38,444 nt of DNA from Archaeoglobales archaeon (GTDB lineage: Archaea > Halobacteriota > Archaeoglobi > Archaeoglobales > Archaeoglobaceae). The position numbers were made by a program, and so were the translations under genes. The notes under the pieces are model-generated. The model saw only the letters and a program-made list of their open reading frames with translations. It was not told the origin of the DNA and did not search any database. Below, piece after piece: positions 8,109 through 16,517 of the stretch; within the stretch, counting starts at the first letter, position 1, and each line of letters begins with the position of its first letter. The stretch lies in NCBI GenBank assembly GCA_029984855.1, contig JARQZL010000125.1, forward strand, positions 1 through 38,444, given 5' to 3'.

Positions 8109-8727
8109 CTTTTTCTTTCTCTAAATTCTCAATCAAATCAAGCAGTTCTCTTGCAGCCTTCTCTGGATCATCAGCCATCGCAACGGCAGAGACGACTGCA
8201 ACGCCGGCAACACCTGTTTCTAAGACTTCTAAAACGTTCTCCCTGTTTATACCACCTATGGCAACAACAGGAACCGATGTTGCTTCAACTATCCTTTTCA
8301 CACCCTCAAGTCCTATAACCTCTGTCTCTTTTGTTCCTGTTGGAAACACTGAACCTGCACCAAAATAATCTGCATGCCTTTCTGCTCTTTTTGCCTGCTC
8401 TACCGTCTTGACCGATACGCCGATGATGCCATCGAAGATTTCAGCAACAATTTCTACTGGCATGTCTTCCTGACCCACGTGAACGCCATCAGCATTGCAT
8501 GCGATCGCAACATCAACCCTGTCGTTCACTATAAGCGTTGAATCGTACTCGTCACACAGCTTTCTTATTCGCCTTGCCTCCTCAACCATTATTTTTGCTG
8601 GTGCCTCCTTTTCCCGGTACTGGATGATTTCAACTCCCGCTTTCAATGCCGCTTCTGCAACCTCCTCGTGCTTCCATCTCCTGTTGCCTGTTATAACGTA
8701 CAGGCTGAGATTTAGCATACTGCTCAT
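8092..8727 (-). CDS. thiE: Thiamine-phosphate synthase
   Basis: ThiE joins hydroxymethylpyrimidine diphosphate and thiazole phosphate to make thiamine phosphate. The 211-residue TIM-barrel protein shows the family signatures IIQYREKEA, LIVNDRVDVA, ADGVHVGQEDMP, FGAGSVFPTGTK and VPVVAIGGI. It starts 22 bases after the beta-propeller gene and is probably co-transcribed with it, though no functional link is evident. A second ATG three codons downstream (8718) is also possible. Confidence 0.95.
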   Translation of the reverse strand: MSSMLNLSLYVITGNRRWKHEEVAEAALKAGVEIIQYREKEAPAKIMVEEARRIRKLCDEYDSTLIVNDRVDVAIACNADGVHVGQEDMPVEIVAEIFDGIIGVSVKTVEQAKRAERHADYFGAGSVFPTGTKETEVIGLEGVKRIVEATSVPVVAIGGINRENVLEVLETGVAGVAVVSAVAMADDPEKAARELLDLIENLEKEKVREPL

Positions 8728-8749
8728 TCAACCTGCCTGCTGAAGTATT

Positions 8750-10606
8750 TTACACTTCCAGCTCGTTCACCTTCTCCCACGTATTCTCATCAAAAACAAC
8801 CACTCTGTTTCCTATGATGTAAAGGTAGTCTCCGATGTAGATGGCTCTCAACGCTGATACATCCACTGCCTTTAAAAGCTCCAGCTTATCCTTATACGAG
8901 AAGATGTAGCCACCCCTGCTTCCGGGCAAAAAGAAAATCTCATGTTTTTTGTCGATCAGGAATGCATGGTGTGTCCTCAAAATGTCAGACCAGTATTCAT
9001 CGAGCACATATCTATCAATCTCTTCTGGATTTTTGCGTGACACGTCAAACAGTGAAATTTTAACATTTCTTCCCTCTTTTCCTATTCCGAGGATTGTGCT
9101 TTCATTTATCGGATGCAGATCCGAGGAGTATCCCGGGATCTTCAGCTCACCTTTAAGCTGCGGATTTTCTGGATTTGAGAGGTCAATCACAAAGAAGGGG
9201 TCTGTCCGTCTGAAGGTTACAACATATCCCTTATCTCCAGCAAACCTGACTGCATATATTCTCTCATCTTTGCCAAAATCCTTGATTGAACCAACAACGT
9301 CCAGATTTTCATCGAGAACATAGAGGTCGTTGGTATCTCCAACGGTTACTGCAATCCTCAGATGGCCCTTGTATTCATCTAAGGCAAACTGGTTCAGTGG
9401 CCTACCGGGAACTTCACCACCTGCAAGCAACTCGAGATCCAATCCAATTTTTGCAATTCCCGTCCTCTCAAGCTCTCTTTTATGCTCTTTCATGTATTCA
9501 TAAAACCTGTTCGAGAGTTCATTTCTGAACTTCAGCCTTTCATCCCTGCTCAAAGAGCTAAAGTACTGGGACATGATTACTCCAAGCTCAACCTGTTTTG
9601 CCCTGCTGCTGATGTCGTAGTTCAGCAACTTTCCAACCTTTTTAATAACCTCGGGGGGAATTAAATCGGTGTTCTTCTTTAAAAAGTCGTATGTGAACCT
9701 CACCGGGTCTGCATGGCGGGAATAGGTGATGTAGATTGCGTTTTTTGACATGTAAACGATTGATGAGCCAGAAGTACCCATAAAGGAGATGGCCCTCTCA
9801 ACGCCTCCGGTCTTTGGATTCAGAACCATTACATTGTACGAAACATCGACGGGAACAGGTTGAACTGGATGGTATATTCTCGAATGATCGATCACCACAT
9901 TGCCTGATTTAAGGGGTCTTATGGGGCACGGATTGTAGAAATCAACCCATATTCTTGTAACCAGATATATTCTGTCACCGTAAAGCCTTGCCGATACCAG
10001 ACTGCCATTCAATTCAATATTCCATGCTTTTTCGGGTTTTTTAGATACGTTGTATCCGTATATCCTGTCATGCCCAAAGATTATCAGTGTATCGTTGTGG
10101 AGTAGAAGTTCTCCACCTTTGTCTATCTCTGAATCAAGTTTAAGAGATTCTGGAGGGTAGGCTTTGATTATCTTTGTTTTTCGTATTGCTGGATAATTTA
10201 GATAATAGTATCTCCATTGAGAGAAATAGATGTTTACGCCATCCGTTTTCACAATGTCTGGCTCATCAATCCCTGCAACCTGAACATTTGTCTCTGAAAC
10301 CCTTTCTGCTTTGGAGCAGGGAGTGGAAGTGGGAACCGGCAGAGGCGTTGCTGCAGGAGTAACAGTTGGCGTAGGAGTCTGTTCAGACAGAGGTATGCTT
10401 CTACTCACTACTGGAATAGGAGCATAATACATCATACTCATTCCAAAGCCTGAGCATTCAGCAGACTGGAGATACGTTTTTACCTCCTCATCAGAAGAAA
10501 AACTGGAGAAATTCTGTATTGAGGATTTTTTTGCATTCTCTGCACAGCCAGCGATTGCGATGACAAGAAAGAGTACAATAAGAATTAGCAATTTCGACAC
10601 TGCCAT
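8750..10606 (-). CDS. Secreted lipoprotein with beta-propeller domain (PF09826 type)
   Basis: From the ATG at 10606 the protein has 618 residues. A hydrophobic leader ends in the lipobox-like AIAGC (C21). A Thr/Pro-rich linker at about 75-98 (EQTPTPTVTPAATPLPVP) follows, and then a large domain beginning SETNVQVAGIDEPDIVKTDG. That sequence is the hallmark of the archaeal/bacterial C-terminal beta-propeller family, whose function is unknown. Blades are visible as repeated hydrophobic-Gly patterns (LLLHNDTLIIFG, RLYGDRIYLVT, RFAGDKGYVVTF). A longer frame begins at 10627, but TATATAAT at about 10628-10637 directly abuts it, whereas it is 28 nt from 10606. It is likely anchored outside the membrane. 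Confidence 0.8.
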   Translation of the reverse strand: MAVSKLLILIVLFLVIAIAGCAENAKKSSIQNFSSFSSDEEVKTYLQSAECSGFGMSMMYYAPIPVVSRSIPLSEQTPTPTVTPAATPLPVPTSTPCSKAERVSETNVQVAGIDEPDIVKTDGVNIYFSQWRYYYLNYPAIRKTKIIKAYPPESLKLDSEIDKGGELLLHNDTLIIFGHDRIYGYNVSKKPEKAWNIELNGSLVSARLYGDRIYLVTRIWVDFYNPCPIRPLKSGNVVIDHSRIYHPVQPVPVDVSYNVMVLNPKTGGVERAISFMGTSGSSIVYMSKNAIYITYSRHADPVRFTYDFLKKNTDLIPPEVIKKVGKLLNYDISSRAKQVELGVIMSQYFSSLSRDERLKFRNELSNRFYEYMKEHKRELERTGIAKIGLDLELLAGGEVPGRPLNQFALDEYKGHLRIAVTVGDTNDLYVLDENLDVVGSIKDFGKDERIYAVRFAGDKGYVVTFRRTDPFFVIDLSNPENPQLKGELKIPGYSSDLHPINESTILGIGKEGRNVKISLFDVSRKNPEEIDRYVLDEYWSDILRTHHAFLIDKKHEIFFLPGSRGGYIFSYKDKLELLKAVDVSALRAIYIGDYLYIIGNRVVVFDENTWEKVNELEV

Positions 10607-10627
10607 GGTGAGATGTTGTTTTAGCAT

Positions 10628-10640
10628 GATATATAATTTT
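10628..10640 (-). promoter_or_regulatory. TATA box of the beta-propeller lipoprotein gene
   Basis: AAAATTATATATC (minus strand) is centred about 28 nt before the ATG at 10606, which supports that start over the one at 10627. Confidence 0.5.
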
Positions 10641-10715
10641 TTAATTTGTTATATTTTATATTTGAATTTTGTCTAAAAAATTTTGCAAATTTCGAAAAGA
10701 GAGATATTTAAAGGC

Positions 10716-11186
10716 TTACGGGCTCATAACGAGCTTTGCCGACCATACAGGATTTCCTGTATCAGTGTCTATCACAGTTACCTTGAAGGTGTCCCCCACC
10801 GCTATGCTGAGCCTGATGTCAGGCCCCGTAAACCTTGCGCCCCATGCACTCTTGGTAAAACGGATGAACGCCGTATCTCCGGGAGAGATGTAGTCTGCAT
10901 GCGGTGAGAAAGTAACATTGCTCATGTTTACGTAGCCCGACGTCAGTGGATGCGATGTCTCAATTCTTATTCTTAGGTTGGACTTATAAAGCGTGTCTCC
11001 ACTGAGCATGTCCAGCCTTACGTATCCATCGCTGTACGATGCACGTGCATCGAACTGTGCATTGGGGGTTCTATCCTTCAGGGGTATCGATCCTGTGTAA
11101 GAGCTGACCGCTGCCGCAAGCAGCACTGTAACAACGAGCATCAGCATCACGCCGATTACCGGACTTACAGCTTTTTCTTTCTTCAT
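10716..11186 (-). CDS. Archaeal type IV pilin (Pilin_N family)
   Basis: The 156-residue protein has a class III (prepilin) signal: a short basic head followed by KAVSPVIGVMLMLVVTVLLA, the PF07790 Pilin_N signature. A globular C-terminal beta-rich part follows. A prepilin peptidase would cut near KA/VSP; no such peptidase gene is visible in this window. The start overlaps the stop of the preceding pilin as ATGA, so the two are translationally coupled. The first 28 or so codons contain an 83-base stretch identical to the neighbouring pilin gene, while the rest differs completely. Confidence 0.85.
   Translation of the reverse strand: MKKEKAVSPVIGVMLMLVVTVLLAAAVSSYTGSIPLKDRTPNAQFDARASYSDGYVRLDMLSGDTLYKSNLRIRIETSHPLTSGYVNMSNVTFSPHADYISPGDTAFIRFTKSAWGARFTGPDIRLSIAVGDTFKVTVIDTDTGNPVWSAKLVMSP
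11095..11177. repeat. 83-bp direct repeat, copy 1 (pilin N-terminus)
   Basis: All 83 bases are identical to 11745-11827, an offset of 650. The match includes third codon positions of the pilin signal and hydrophobic helix. Identity stops sharply on both sides, where the coding sequences diverge completely. Confidence 0.9.
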
Positions 11187-11833
11187 ACTCCCTCACCCTC
11201 CACCATGACGTCCTTATGCCAGATGACGGTGTTTGCCGGGAGATACACTATTTTGACTGTAATGTAATGGCCCGGAGTGACGTTCCAGCCATCAGCGATG
11301 CATGCGCAGAATCCTGTCACGTTGCCCCCTTCGTATTCTGTAACATTCCACGGAGCTTGCGGATAATTCTCGTACCAGTCTGCAGTCATTGTTATGCCTG
11401 GAAAAATAGTGTAGTTTCCGAAGTCAACTGCCGGGTTGTTACCAAACCAGCCCTTTGACATATCGTTTAAGTACGGTGAAGTGCCATTCTTCCATCCACT
11501 CCAGCTTGTATAGTAGTGCGTGTTCCTGCTGCACGGCAGAACCTCCATAGTCTTTCTTCCATAAGCATCTGGATTGTACGTGATTATCTTCAAATCCTTT
11601 GTAGGAATCCTGTCTCCCGAAATCTGCTTTATCTCCATGTATGACACTTTGTAGCTGTAACCGCCCATGGACATTGTAGCATTCTTTACTATCCTTGCAT
11701 CAAACACTGCACTTGGCGCTGGCTTCTCTGTCTGAACGCTGCCGGTGTAAGAGCTGACCGCTGCCGCAAGCAGCACTGTAACAACGAGCATCAGCATCAC
11801 GCCGATTACCGGACTTACAGCTTTTTCATTCAT
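11183..11833 (-). CDS. Archaeal type IV pilin (Pilin_N family)
   Basis: The 216-residue pilin has the N-terminal signature KAVSPVIGVMLMLVVTVLLA and a larger, Trp/Tyr/Asn-rich head domain. Several N-x-S/T sequons are present (for example NAT, NGT, NYT, NVT). It has its own promoter 109 bases after the upstream pilin gene: TATA-like TTTAAATAC at about 11881-11888 and a GAGGTG ribosome site before the ATG. It overlaps the next pilin by four bases. This may be the major or a regulated pilin. Confidence 0.85.
   Translation of the reverse strand: MNEKAVSPVIGVMLMLVVTVLLAAAVSSYTGSVQTEKPAPSAVFDARIVKNATMSMGGYSYKVSYMEIKQISGDRIPTKDLKIITYNPDAYGRKTMEVLPCSRNTHYYTSWSGWKNGTSPYLNDMSKGWFGNNPAVDFGNYTIFPGITMTADWYENYPQAPWNVTEYEGGNVTGFCACIADGWNVTPGHYITVKIVYLPANTVIWHKDVMVEGEGV
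11745..11827. repeat. 83-bp direct repeat, copy 2 (pilin N-terminus)
   Basis: Partner of 11095-11177, with all 83 bases identical. It encodes the same pilin N-terminal helix in the upstream pilin gene. Such identity points to recent duplication or gene conversion. Confidence 0.9.
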
Positions 11834-11942
11834 TTTCTAACACCTCTACTTAATTTGACTTAATGTCAAGTAAATTTGAGTATTTAAACTTATCTACTCT
11901 TTTTGATTGACTGTCAAAAATATTTGTCATTATTCATTAAAA
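11834..11942 (-). promoter_or_regulatory. Internal pilin promoter with two TTGAC/GTCAA palindromes
   Basis: In this 109-base gap, TTGAC-TTAAT-GTCAA (11855-11869) and TTGAC-T-GTCAA (11907-11917) share the same 5-bp arms with spacers of five and one bases. They bracket a TATA-like TTTAAATAC (minus strand, about 11881-11888). The first palindrome covers the expected transcription start and the second lies just upstream of the TATA box. This is a typical arrangement for a specific regulator of the two downstream pilins. Confidence 0.5.
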
Positions 11943-12686
11943 TTAGTACAGTCTCACATCGAAATCCCTGATCTCAAGTGTCAGATTGACGTTCGTCTTG
12001 CTCCCAGTAGCTGTGTTTCCCGTAGAGATCACCCTGAAACCGGCGTTTTTCATTGCATCAATCCAGTAGTCTTTAAAAATTGCATCATTTACAGTTACTG
12101 TCACATTTACGTTTGTGAAGGAGTAAATTCTGCTGTTACTGTGGATTGTAATGTACGCAATACTGTTGCCGGCAACTTCCTGTTCACCCGAAATCAGGTT
12201 ATCAAGAAAGATGCGGATCAGGCCTGCATTGCTGTGGATCACGTCCGGAGGCTTTCTTGTGATATTTTTACCGTACTGGTAAATCCTGACTCCCCCCTCA
12301 GAGAAAAGCGTCGTTCTGTCGGGTATGCGTGTGCTGAACGTTGAGAGGTTGAGAGCGAAGAGCTTTGTATTGTAAGATACATCCGATACATTCTGTGCAC
12401 TCACCTTTACTGCAACGTCCCCACTGCTCCACAGATGAATACTTGATGTTGTCTGAACAGAATTAAGAATGGTCGTTCCACCACCGAGTTCGAGTACAGC
12501 CGTTCCATTTCCGGGATACATACTGGCTATTTCAAGAAAGGATGATGTCAGCCTCTCCTCCTGCAGGATTTCAGCCCTCTTCTTCAACACGGGCAGATAG
12601 TGAGATCCAATTGCCGCAATCGATGTTGATACGATTGCAAGAACGAGAATCATTGCCACAAGGGTTGAAACTCCTCTCTCCGACAT
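11943..12686 (-). CDS. Pilin-like membrane-anchored protein
   Basis: The 247-residue protein starts MSERGVSTLVAMILVLAIVS, a short basic head plus hydrophobic helix typical of archaeal pilin-like or minor pilin proteins. The rest is beta-rich with many N-x-S/T sequons (NVS, NLS, NIT, NVT). The ATG has a GGTGGT ribosome site and lies eight bases after the upstream pilin stop, so it belongs to the pilus operon. It may be a minor or tip pilin. The exact family is not recognised. Confidence 0.7.
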   Translation of the reverse strand: MSERGVSTLVAMILVLAIVSTSIAAIGSHYLPVLKKRAEILQEERLTSSFLEIASMYPGNGTAVLELGGGTTILNSVQTTSSIHLWSSGDVAVKVSAQNVSDVSYNTKLFALNLSTFSTRIPDRTTLFSEGGVRIYQYGKNITRKPPDVIHSNAGLIRIFLDNLISGEQEVAGNSIAYITIHSNSRIYSFTNVNVTVTVNDAIFKDYWIDAMKNAGFRVISTGNTATGSKTNVNLTLEIRDFDVRLY

Positions 12687-12694
12687 GCGACCAC

Positions 12695-13099
12695 CTACTC
12701 AAAGAAAAGCCTGCAAAGCACCTGTCCATCAGCAGCAATTGATATCGTAACGCTGCTACCGTAAGTCCGACTTATATTCAGGTTTTCACCAAAATCCCAG
12801 TATCCGTTCTCATTTTCGTCGTTGATTGCTGACAGAATTTGGGATGTATCAAGGGAAGTAATCGTTCCATTATCTATGACAATCTTCAAATCGGCAAGGT
12901 TTATGGAGTCTCCCCCCTCATGAACGATCGTGTAGTTATCTCCGTTTATTCTTCCAATAAAGCTCGCATACGGCACATCTTTCAGGTTAGGAATCAGGTT
13001 TCCCATACTTGCTGAAAGAGCTGCGGCGAGTACGACAACTATCACGAGCAGGAGCATCTCACCGAGCACTTCAGAGATGGCGTGCTCTCCCCTTTCCAC
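12695..13099 (-). CDS. Short archaeal pilin
   Basis: The 134-residue protein begins at a GTG (13099) with VERGEHAISEVLGEMLLLVIVVVLAAALSA in two overlapping parts: a basic, acidic-containing head and a long hydrophobic helix of the Pilin_N type. No in-frame ATG is available nearby. It sits 45 bases after the TadC-like gene and eight bases before the next pilin-like gene, inside the pilus operon. Confidence 0.75.
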   Translation of the reverse strand: MERGEHAISEVLGEMLLLVIVVVLAAALSASMGNLIPNLKDVPYASFIGRINGDNYTIVHEGGDSINLADLKIVIDNGTITSLDTSQILSAINDENENGYWDFGENLNISRTYGSSVTISIAADGQVLCRLFFE

Positions 13100-13144
13100 C
13101 TCTATCCCTCCATCTTCCTGTTTTCATACCAATCCTCCCGTTAT

Positions 13145-14836
13145 TCAGATCATGAACTCAAACATCAGCAGAGAGGCCACTGCAAATACACAGACGTGCT
13201 TCAGACCGTGGAGGATATGACCTTTCTCCATCTGTCCGGCAAGAACTCCTGAAAAAAGAGCAGTAATCAGTGTCGTTCTGTACATGAGCCCCTCTATTCT
13301 TCCTCCCGAAGCCGAGAGATTGAGAAGAAATGAGTGTTCAAGGGTGTAGGCGGTGTACAGCAGGACGAAGAAGGATATGTATACTATCACGAGGTACGCA
13401 AAGCCGACTGTAAACCTCATATTCTTCATCTTTAAGCCGTACTCAAAGTCCTCAATTGTTATCAGCAGCACGTCTCTTATACTTTCAGTCACCTCACTTG
13501 CACGTACGAGTGAGGAAATTGCCCTCCTTACCTCTGCAACTCCCACTCTGTTGACAAGCTCGATGAATGCTTCACCCACAGTCGCTCCCCATTCAATGTC
13601 CGAATCAACGAGCCTGATTTCCCTGCTCAGCACGCCAAGCTTGGACTCTTTCAGCATCTTCACAACGCCCTGCAGGGTTAAGCCGACATCTCTGAGGTTC
13701 AGGATCTGTCTGAGCAAATCCGGTATTTCTTTCTCAACTCTCCTGACGAACCTCGCCCTGTACTCGAATGCCACGAGAAGAGGGAGCAGCAGGGAGAGAA
13801 GGATTACCGCAATAAAGCTTTCTTCAAATTTGAATTTAATGCATCTTGCACTAAGAAATGTGGCAGAGAGGAGAAGAGGACTGAAAAAGAGGGCATTGTA
13901 GTAATTCTCCCTCACTGCCGTAAATCCGGAAAATCTTTTTTGTTTTCCTGTATCTGTCGCATAATTTTTTACCCTTTTCGACAGTATGGATGTTGAGAAG
14001 TGATGCCCCCTCATTTTAACCCTTGTAATGCTCAGATCTTCCTTTATGTTGATCAGATCTACCAGATATACCAGTATTCCACCGCCAACCGGAATAAAGA
14101 AATACATATATGCAAAAAACTCCCTCTCCAATCCCCCCTCTAAAAACTGAGCAGTTGAGACCATTATAAGAAGGAATACCGGTAAGGCGACGAAGAATAC
14201 CACAAACACCTCTGCAAGAATTTCAAGGGTTTTCATGTGAACCTCAAGCTGTCTTCTTGCCTTCTCCCTGAGGTTATTCGTTTTAGATGCCATGTAGTCC
14301 TTCATATCTCCTCCGCTCTCAAAAACCATAATCAATCCTTCAAGAAATTCTTTCAGGCTTTCTGAGGGAGTTGAGTCCATCAGATTGGTCATGGCCTTAA
14401 CAAGGTTCTCTCCAAACAGCTCCACATCCCTCACTATAAACCCAAACTCTTCCGAAACCTCACCATACAGGTCTTTCTCTGAAAATATCTGCCTGAATAC
14501 TTCATACAGCGGCATCGCACCACACAAAGAGCGCATATACGTTATCGCATGAGGCAACTTCAAATCGATGGCTGTTTTTCTGCTCTTTGCAGCAGCGTAG
14601 GGGTAGATAAGTGCAGAGGAGTAGAAGAGGATAGAGAACACGAAAGGGACGAAAAATGGAAAGGAGGAATGAACAGCATATTTTTGCAGGAGATATCCCG
14701 AAAGAGCTCCAGTAATACCGGCAGCGGTAGCTGTCCATGAAAGTTCTTCCGGAGTAAAATCCAGCATTGCCTTTCTCAGTACTTTTTTCATCTCGCACCT
14801 TCGTACCGGCAGAAGATAGAGTTCAGAGATTTTCAT
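13145..14836 (-). CDS. TadC/PilC-type pilus assembly membrane protein
   Basis: The 563-residue polytopic protein corresponds to the archaeal type II/IV secretion membrane platform (T2SSF domains, like ArlJ or TadC). Hydrophobic segments occur at about 30-75, 205-260, 315-360 and 475-560. Two cytoplasmic helical domains (about 80-200 and 365-470) are the two T2SSF-like repeats. The start at 14836 overlaps the ATPase gene by 14 bases. An ATG at 14791 (MKKVLRKAML) is an alternative. Together with the ATPase it forms the assembly motor for the pilins encoded downstream. Confidence 0.88.
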   Translation of the reverse strand: MKISELYLLPVRRCEMKKVLRKAMLDFTPEELSWTATAAGITGALSGYLLQKYAVHSSFPFFVPFVFSILFYSSALIYPYAAAKSRKTAIDLKLPHAITYMRSLCGAMPLYEVFRQIFSEKDLYGEVSEEFGFIVRDVELFGENLVKAMTNLMDSTPSESLKEFLEGLIMVFESGGDMKDYMASKTNNLREKARRQLEVHMKTLEILAEVFVVFFVALPVFLLIMVSTAQFLEGGLEREFFAYMYFFIPVGGGILVYLVDLINIKEDLSITRVKMRGHHFSTSILSKRVKNYATDTGKQKRFSGFTAVRENYYNALFFSPLLLSATFLSARCIKFKFEESFIAVILLSLLLPLLVAFEYRARFVRRVEKEIPDLLRQILNLRDVGLTLQGVVKMLKESKLGVLSREIRLVDSDIEWGATVGEAFIELVNRVGVAEVRRAISSLVRASEVTESIRDVLLITIEDFEYGLKMKNMRFTVGFAYLVIVYISFFVLLYTAYTLEHSFLLNLSASGGRIEGLMYRTTLITALFSGVLAGQMEKGHILHGLKHVCVFAVASLLMFEFMI

Positions 14837-16364
14837 AGAACCTTATCCTGTAATCATTTATTTTCTCCACAAGCTCCCTCATCCTACACCCCATTGCCTT
14901 GAGATCATTCAGGAAGCAAGCTCTCCTTTTTATTTCTCCTTTTACCTCTCTGTGATTCATTCCGTACTGTTTTGCCATGTCTTCTATTAGCTGTGAGCCA
15001 TGCCAGGTGAAGCCTTCTTTTTTCCTGTCTCTAATAAAAACGGGATTGTAAACGATTCTGTCGTTCTCGTCGAGGTACACGTCGTATAAAGCCTGCAACC
15101 TCCTCACCACCCTTCCACCTGCATGTTCTATGTCGAGGAGCATTATCAGGTTCAGTGAATCAAACATCGAAACGGGAACATTGATTGGCTTGTGGATAAG
15201 TCTGTTTATCGCAGAGCTGACGTCTCCCGCATGCAGTGTAGAGTATGTTGTATGTCCTGTATTCATGGCTTGGAAAAGAGTTATGGCCTCCTTCCCTCTT
15301 ATCTCCCCAAAGAGTATGTACTCCGGTCTCTGTCTCAGACATGCCTTCAGCATCTCAAACATCTCTTCGCTACTCTTTGCGAGCAGAGCCAGCCAGTTCT
15401 CGTGAGGAAGCATCACCTCCCTCGTATCTTCTATTGAAATTATCTTGGATACGTACGGTATGAACAGGGATACCGCATTGAGCATCGTCGTCTTTCCGCT
15501 TGCAGTACTGCCGATAATGAGCATATTCTTCCTGCAATCAATACAGAGCCACAGAAATGCCATAACTTCAGCGCTCACGCTGTTCCAGGCTATGAGATCG
15601 AGTGGTGTGATTGCCTCTTCGCTGAACTTCCGAATCGTGAATGATGCCCCTCTCGTGCTTACAACACTTCTGTACGTAACCTGTAACCTCTCTCCGGTTG
15701 GAAGCGTTGCATCTGCAAGCGGGCTCTCAATTGAGACCTGGGCATTCGCTTTCTGAGACAGTTTGAGAACAAAACTGTCGAGTTCCGGTTCATCAAACAC
15801 AATGTTTGTTGGCATACTGCCATAGGCCCTGTGGTAAACGTAAACAGGAAGGTTGTAGCCACTGCAGGAGATGTCCTCAACATGTCTGTCTTTAAGAACA
15901 GCGTCTATTTTTCCATAGCCTGTGAACTCCCTGTTCAGATAGTACCAGACCTTACCGACAGATTGCATGCTGAGGCTGGAGTTCGTCCTTCGAAGGTGAT
16001 CGATCACCTCGTCAAACAGAAGATTCCTCTTTTTCTCGAGCTCTCTTTCACTCTTCAGTATTATTCTGTCTCTTATAGAGATGTAGGCGTTCTCCAAAAC
16101 CTGAAACTCTTCACGGCTGAGCTTTGGTTCGAGCACCTCGTATTTCGTGATCCTGTCCTCATGTATTACTGCCATTGCAAAAGGTCTGCTAAGCCAGTAC
16201 TTCTCCAGAATACCATTTTCGGAAATGTCGCACTCAAAGTATGTTTCATAATTGGCTGAGATTATTTTGTTCCAGATTTCCCTGTACTTCTCTTTCTCTC
16301 CATTCTGCTTTTTACGTTTGTCTCTTCGAAGAACTTTGGCAATGAAATCCAATGAAGCTGACAT
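14823..16364 (-). CDS. Type IV pilus assembly ATPase (GspE/PilB/TadA family)
   Basis: This cytoplasmic hexameric ATPase powers pilin insertion. From the ATG at 16364 (513 residues) it has Walker A GSTASGKTT (285-293), an Asp box ISIEDTRE (310-317), Walker B ILFGEIRGKEA (350-360) and a His box GHTTYSTLHAGD (370-381). A longer frame starts at a TTG (16385), but a TATA box AATTATAAG (16387-16395) abuts it and is 27 nt from the ATG at 16364, so the ATG is chosen. It is the first gene of a six-gene pilus operon. Being linked to Pilin_N pilins and not to archaellins, it serves an adhesion-type pilus and not the archaellum. Confidence 0.92.
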   Translation of the reverse strand: MSASLDFIAKVLRRDKRKKQNGEKEKYREIWNKIISANYETYFECDISENGILEKYWLSRPFAMAVIHEDRITKYEVLEPKLSREEFQVLENAYISIRDRIILKSERELEKKRNLLFDEVIDHLRRTNSSLSMQSVGKVWYYLNREFTGYGKIDAVLKDRHVEDISCSGYNLPVYVYHRAYGSMPTNIVFDEPELDSFVLKLSQKANAQVSIESPLADATLPTGERLQVTYRSVVSTRGASFTIRKFSEEAITPLDLIAWNSVSAEVMAFLWLCIDCRKNMLIIGSTASGKTTMLNAVSLFIPYVSKIISIEDTREVMLPHENWLALLAKSSEEMFEMLKACLRQRPEYILFGEIRGKEAITLFQAMNTGHTTYSTLHAGDVSSAINRLIHKPINVPVSMFDSLNLIMLLDIEHAGGRVVRRLQALYDVYLDENDRIVYNPVFIRDRKKEGFTWHGSQLIEDMAKQYGMNHREVKGEIKRRACFLNDLKAMGCRMRELVEKINDYRIRFYENL

Positions 16365-16386
16365 TATATCAAAGAAACTTAACAAT

Positions 16387-16395
16387 AATTATAAG
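16387..16395 (-). promoter_or_regulatory. Pilus operon TATA box
   Basis: CTTATAATT on the minus strand lies 27 nt from the ATPase ATG at 16364. It is the likely promoter for the whole pilus operon, divergent from the aCPSF2 promoter (ACATATATATC at 16484-16494). Confidence 0.55.
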
Positions 16396-16517
16396 TTTTT
16401 CGGGAACGCACGTAAAGAAAGTTAAATGATCTAAAAATTAATAAATCATCTTGAATTAATTTGGAGAGATCAGAGTGACCAAAACATATATATCTTCTCA
16501 TTCCCAAGCATTGGGGT

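Noticed and set aside
10716-16364. The minus-strand operon as an archaellum locus
   Set aside because: No archaellin, ArlH (KaiC-like) or other arl genes are linked. Pilins carry the Pilin_N signature, and the KaiC-like gene at 35.8 kb is unlinked.
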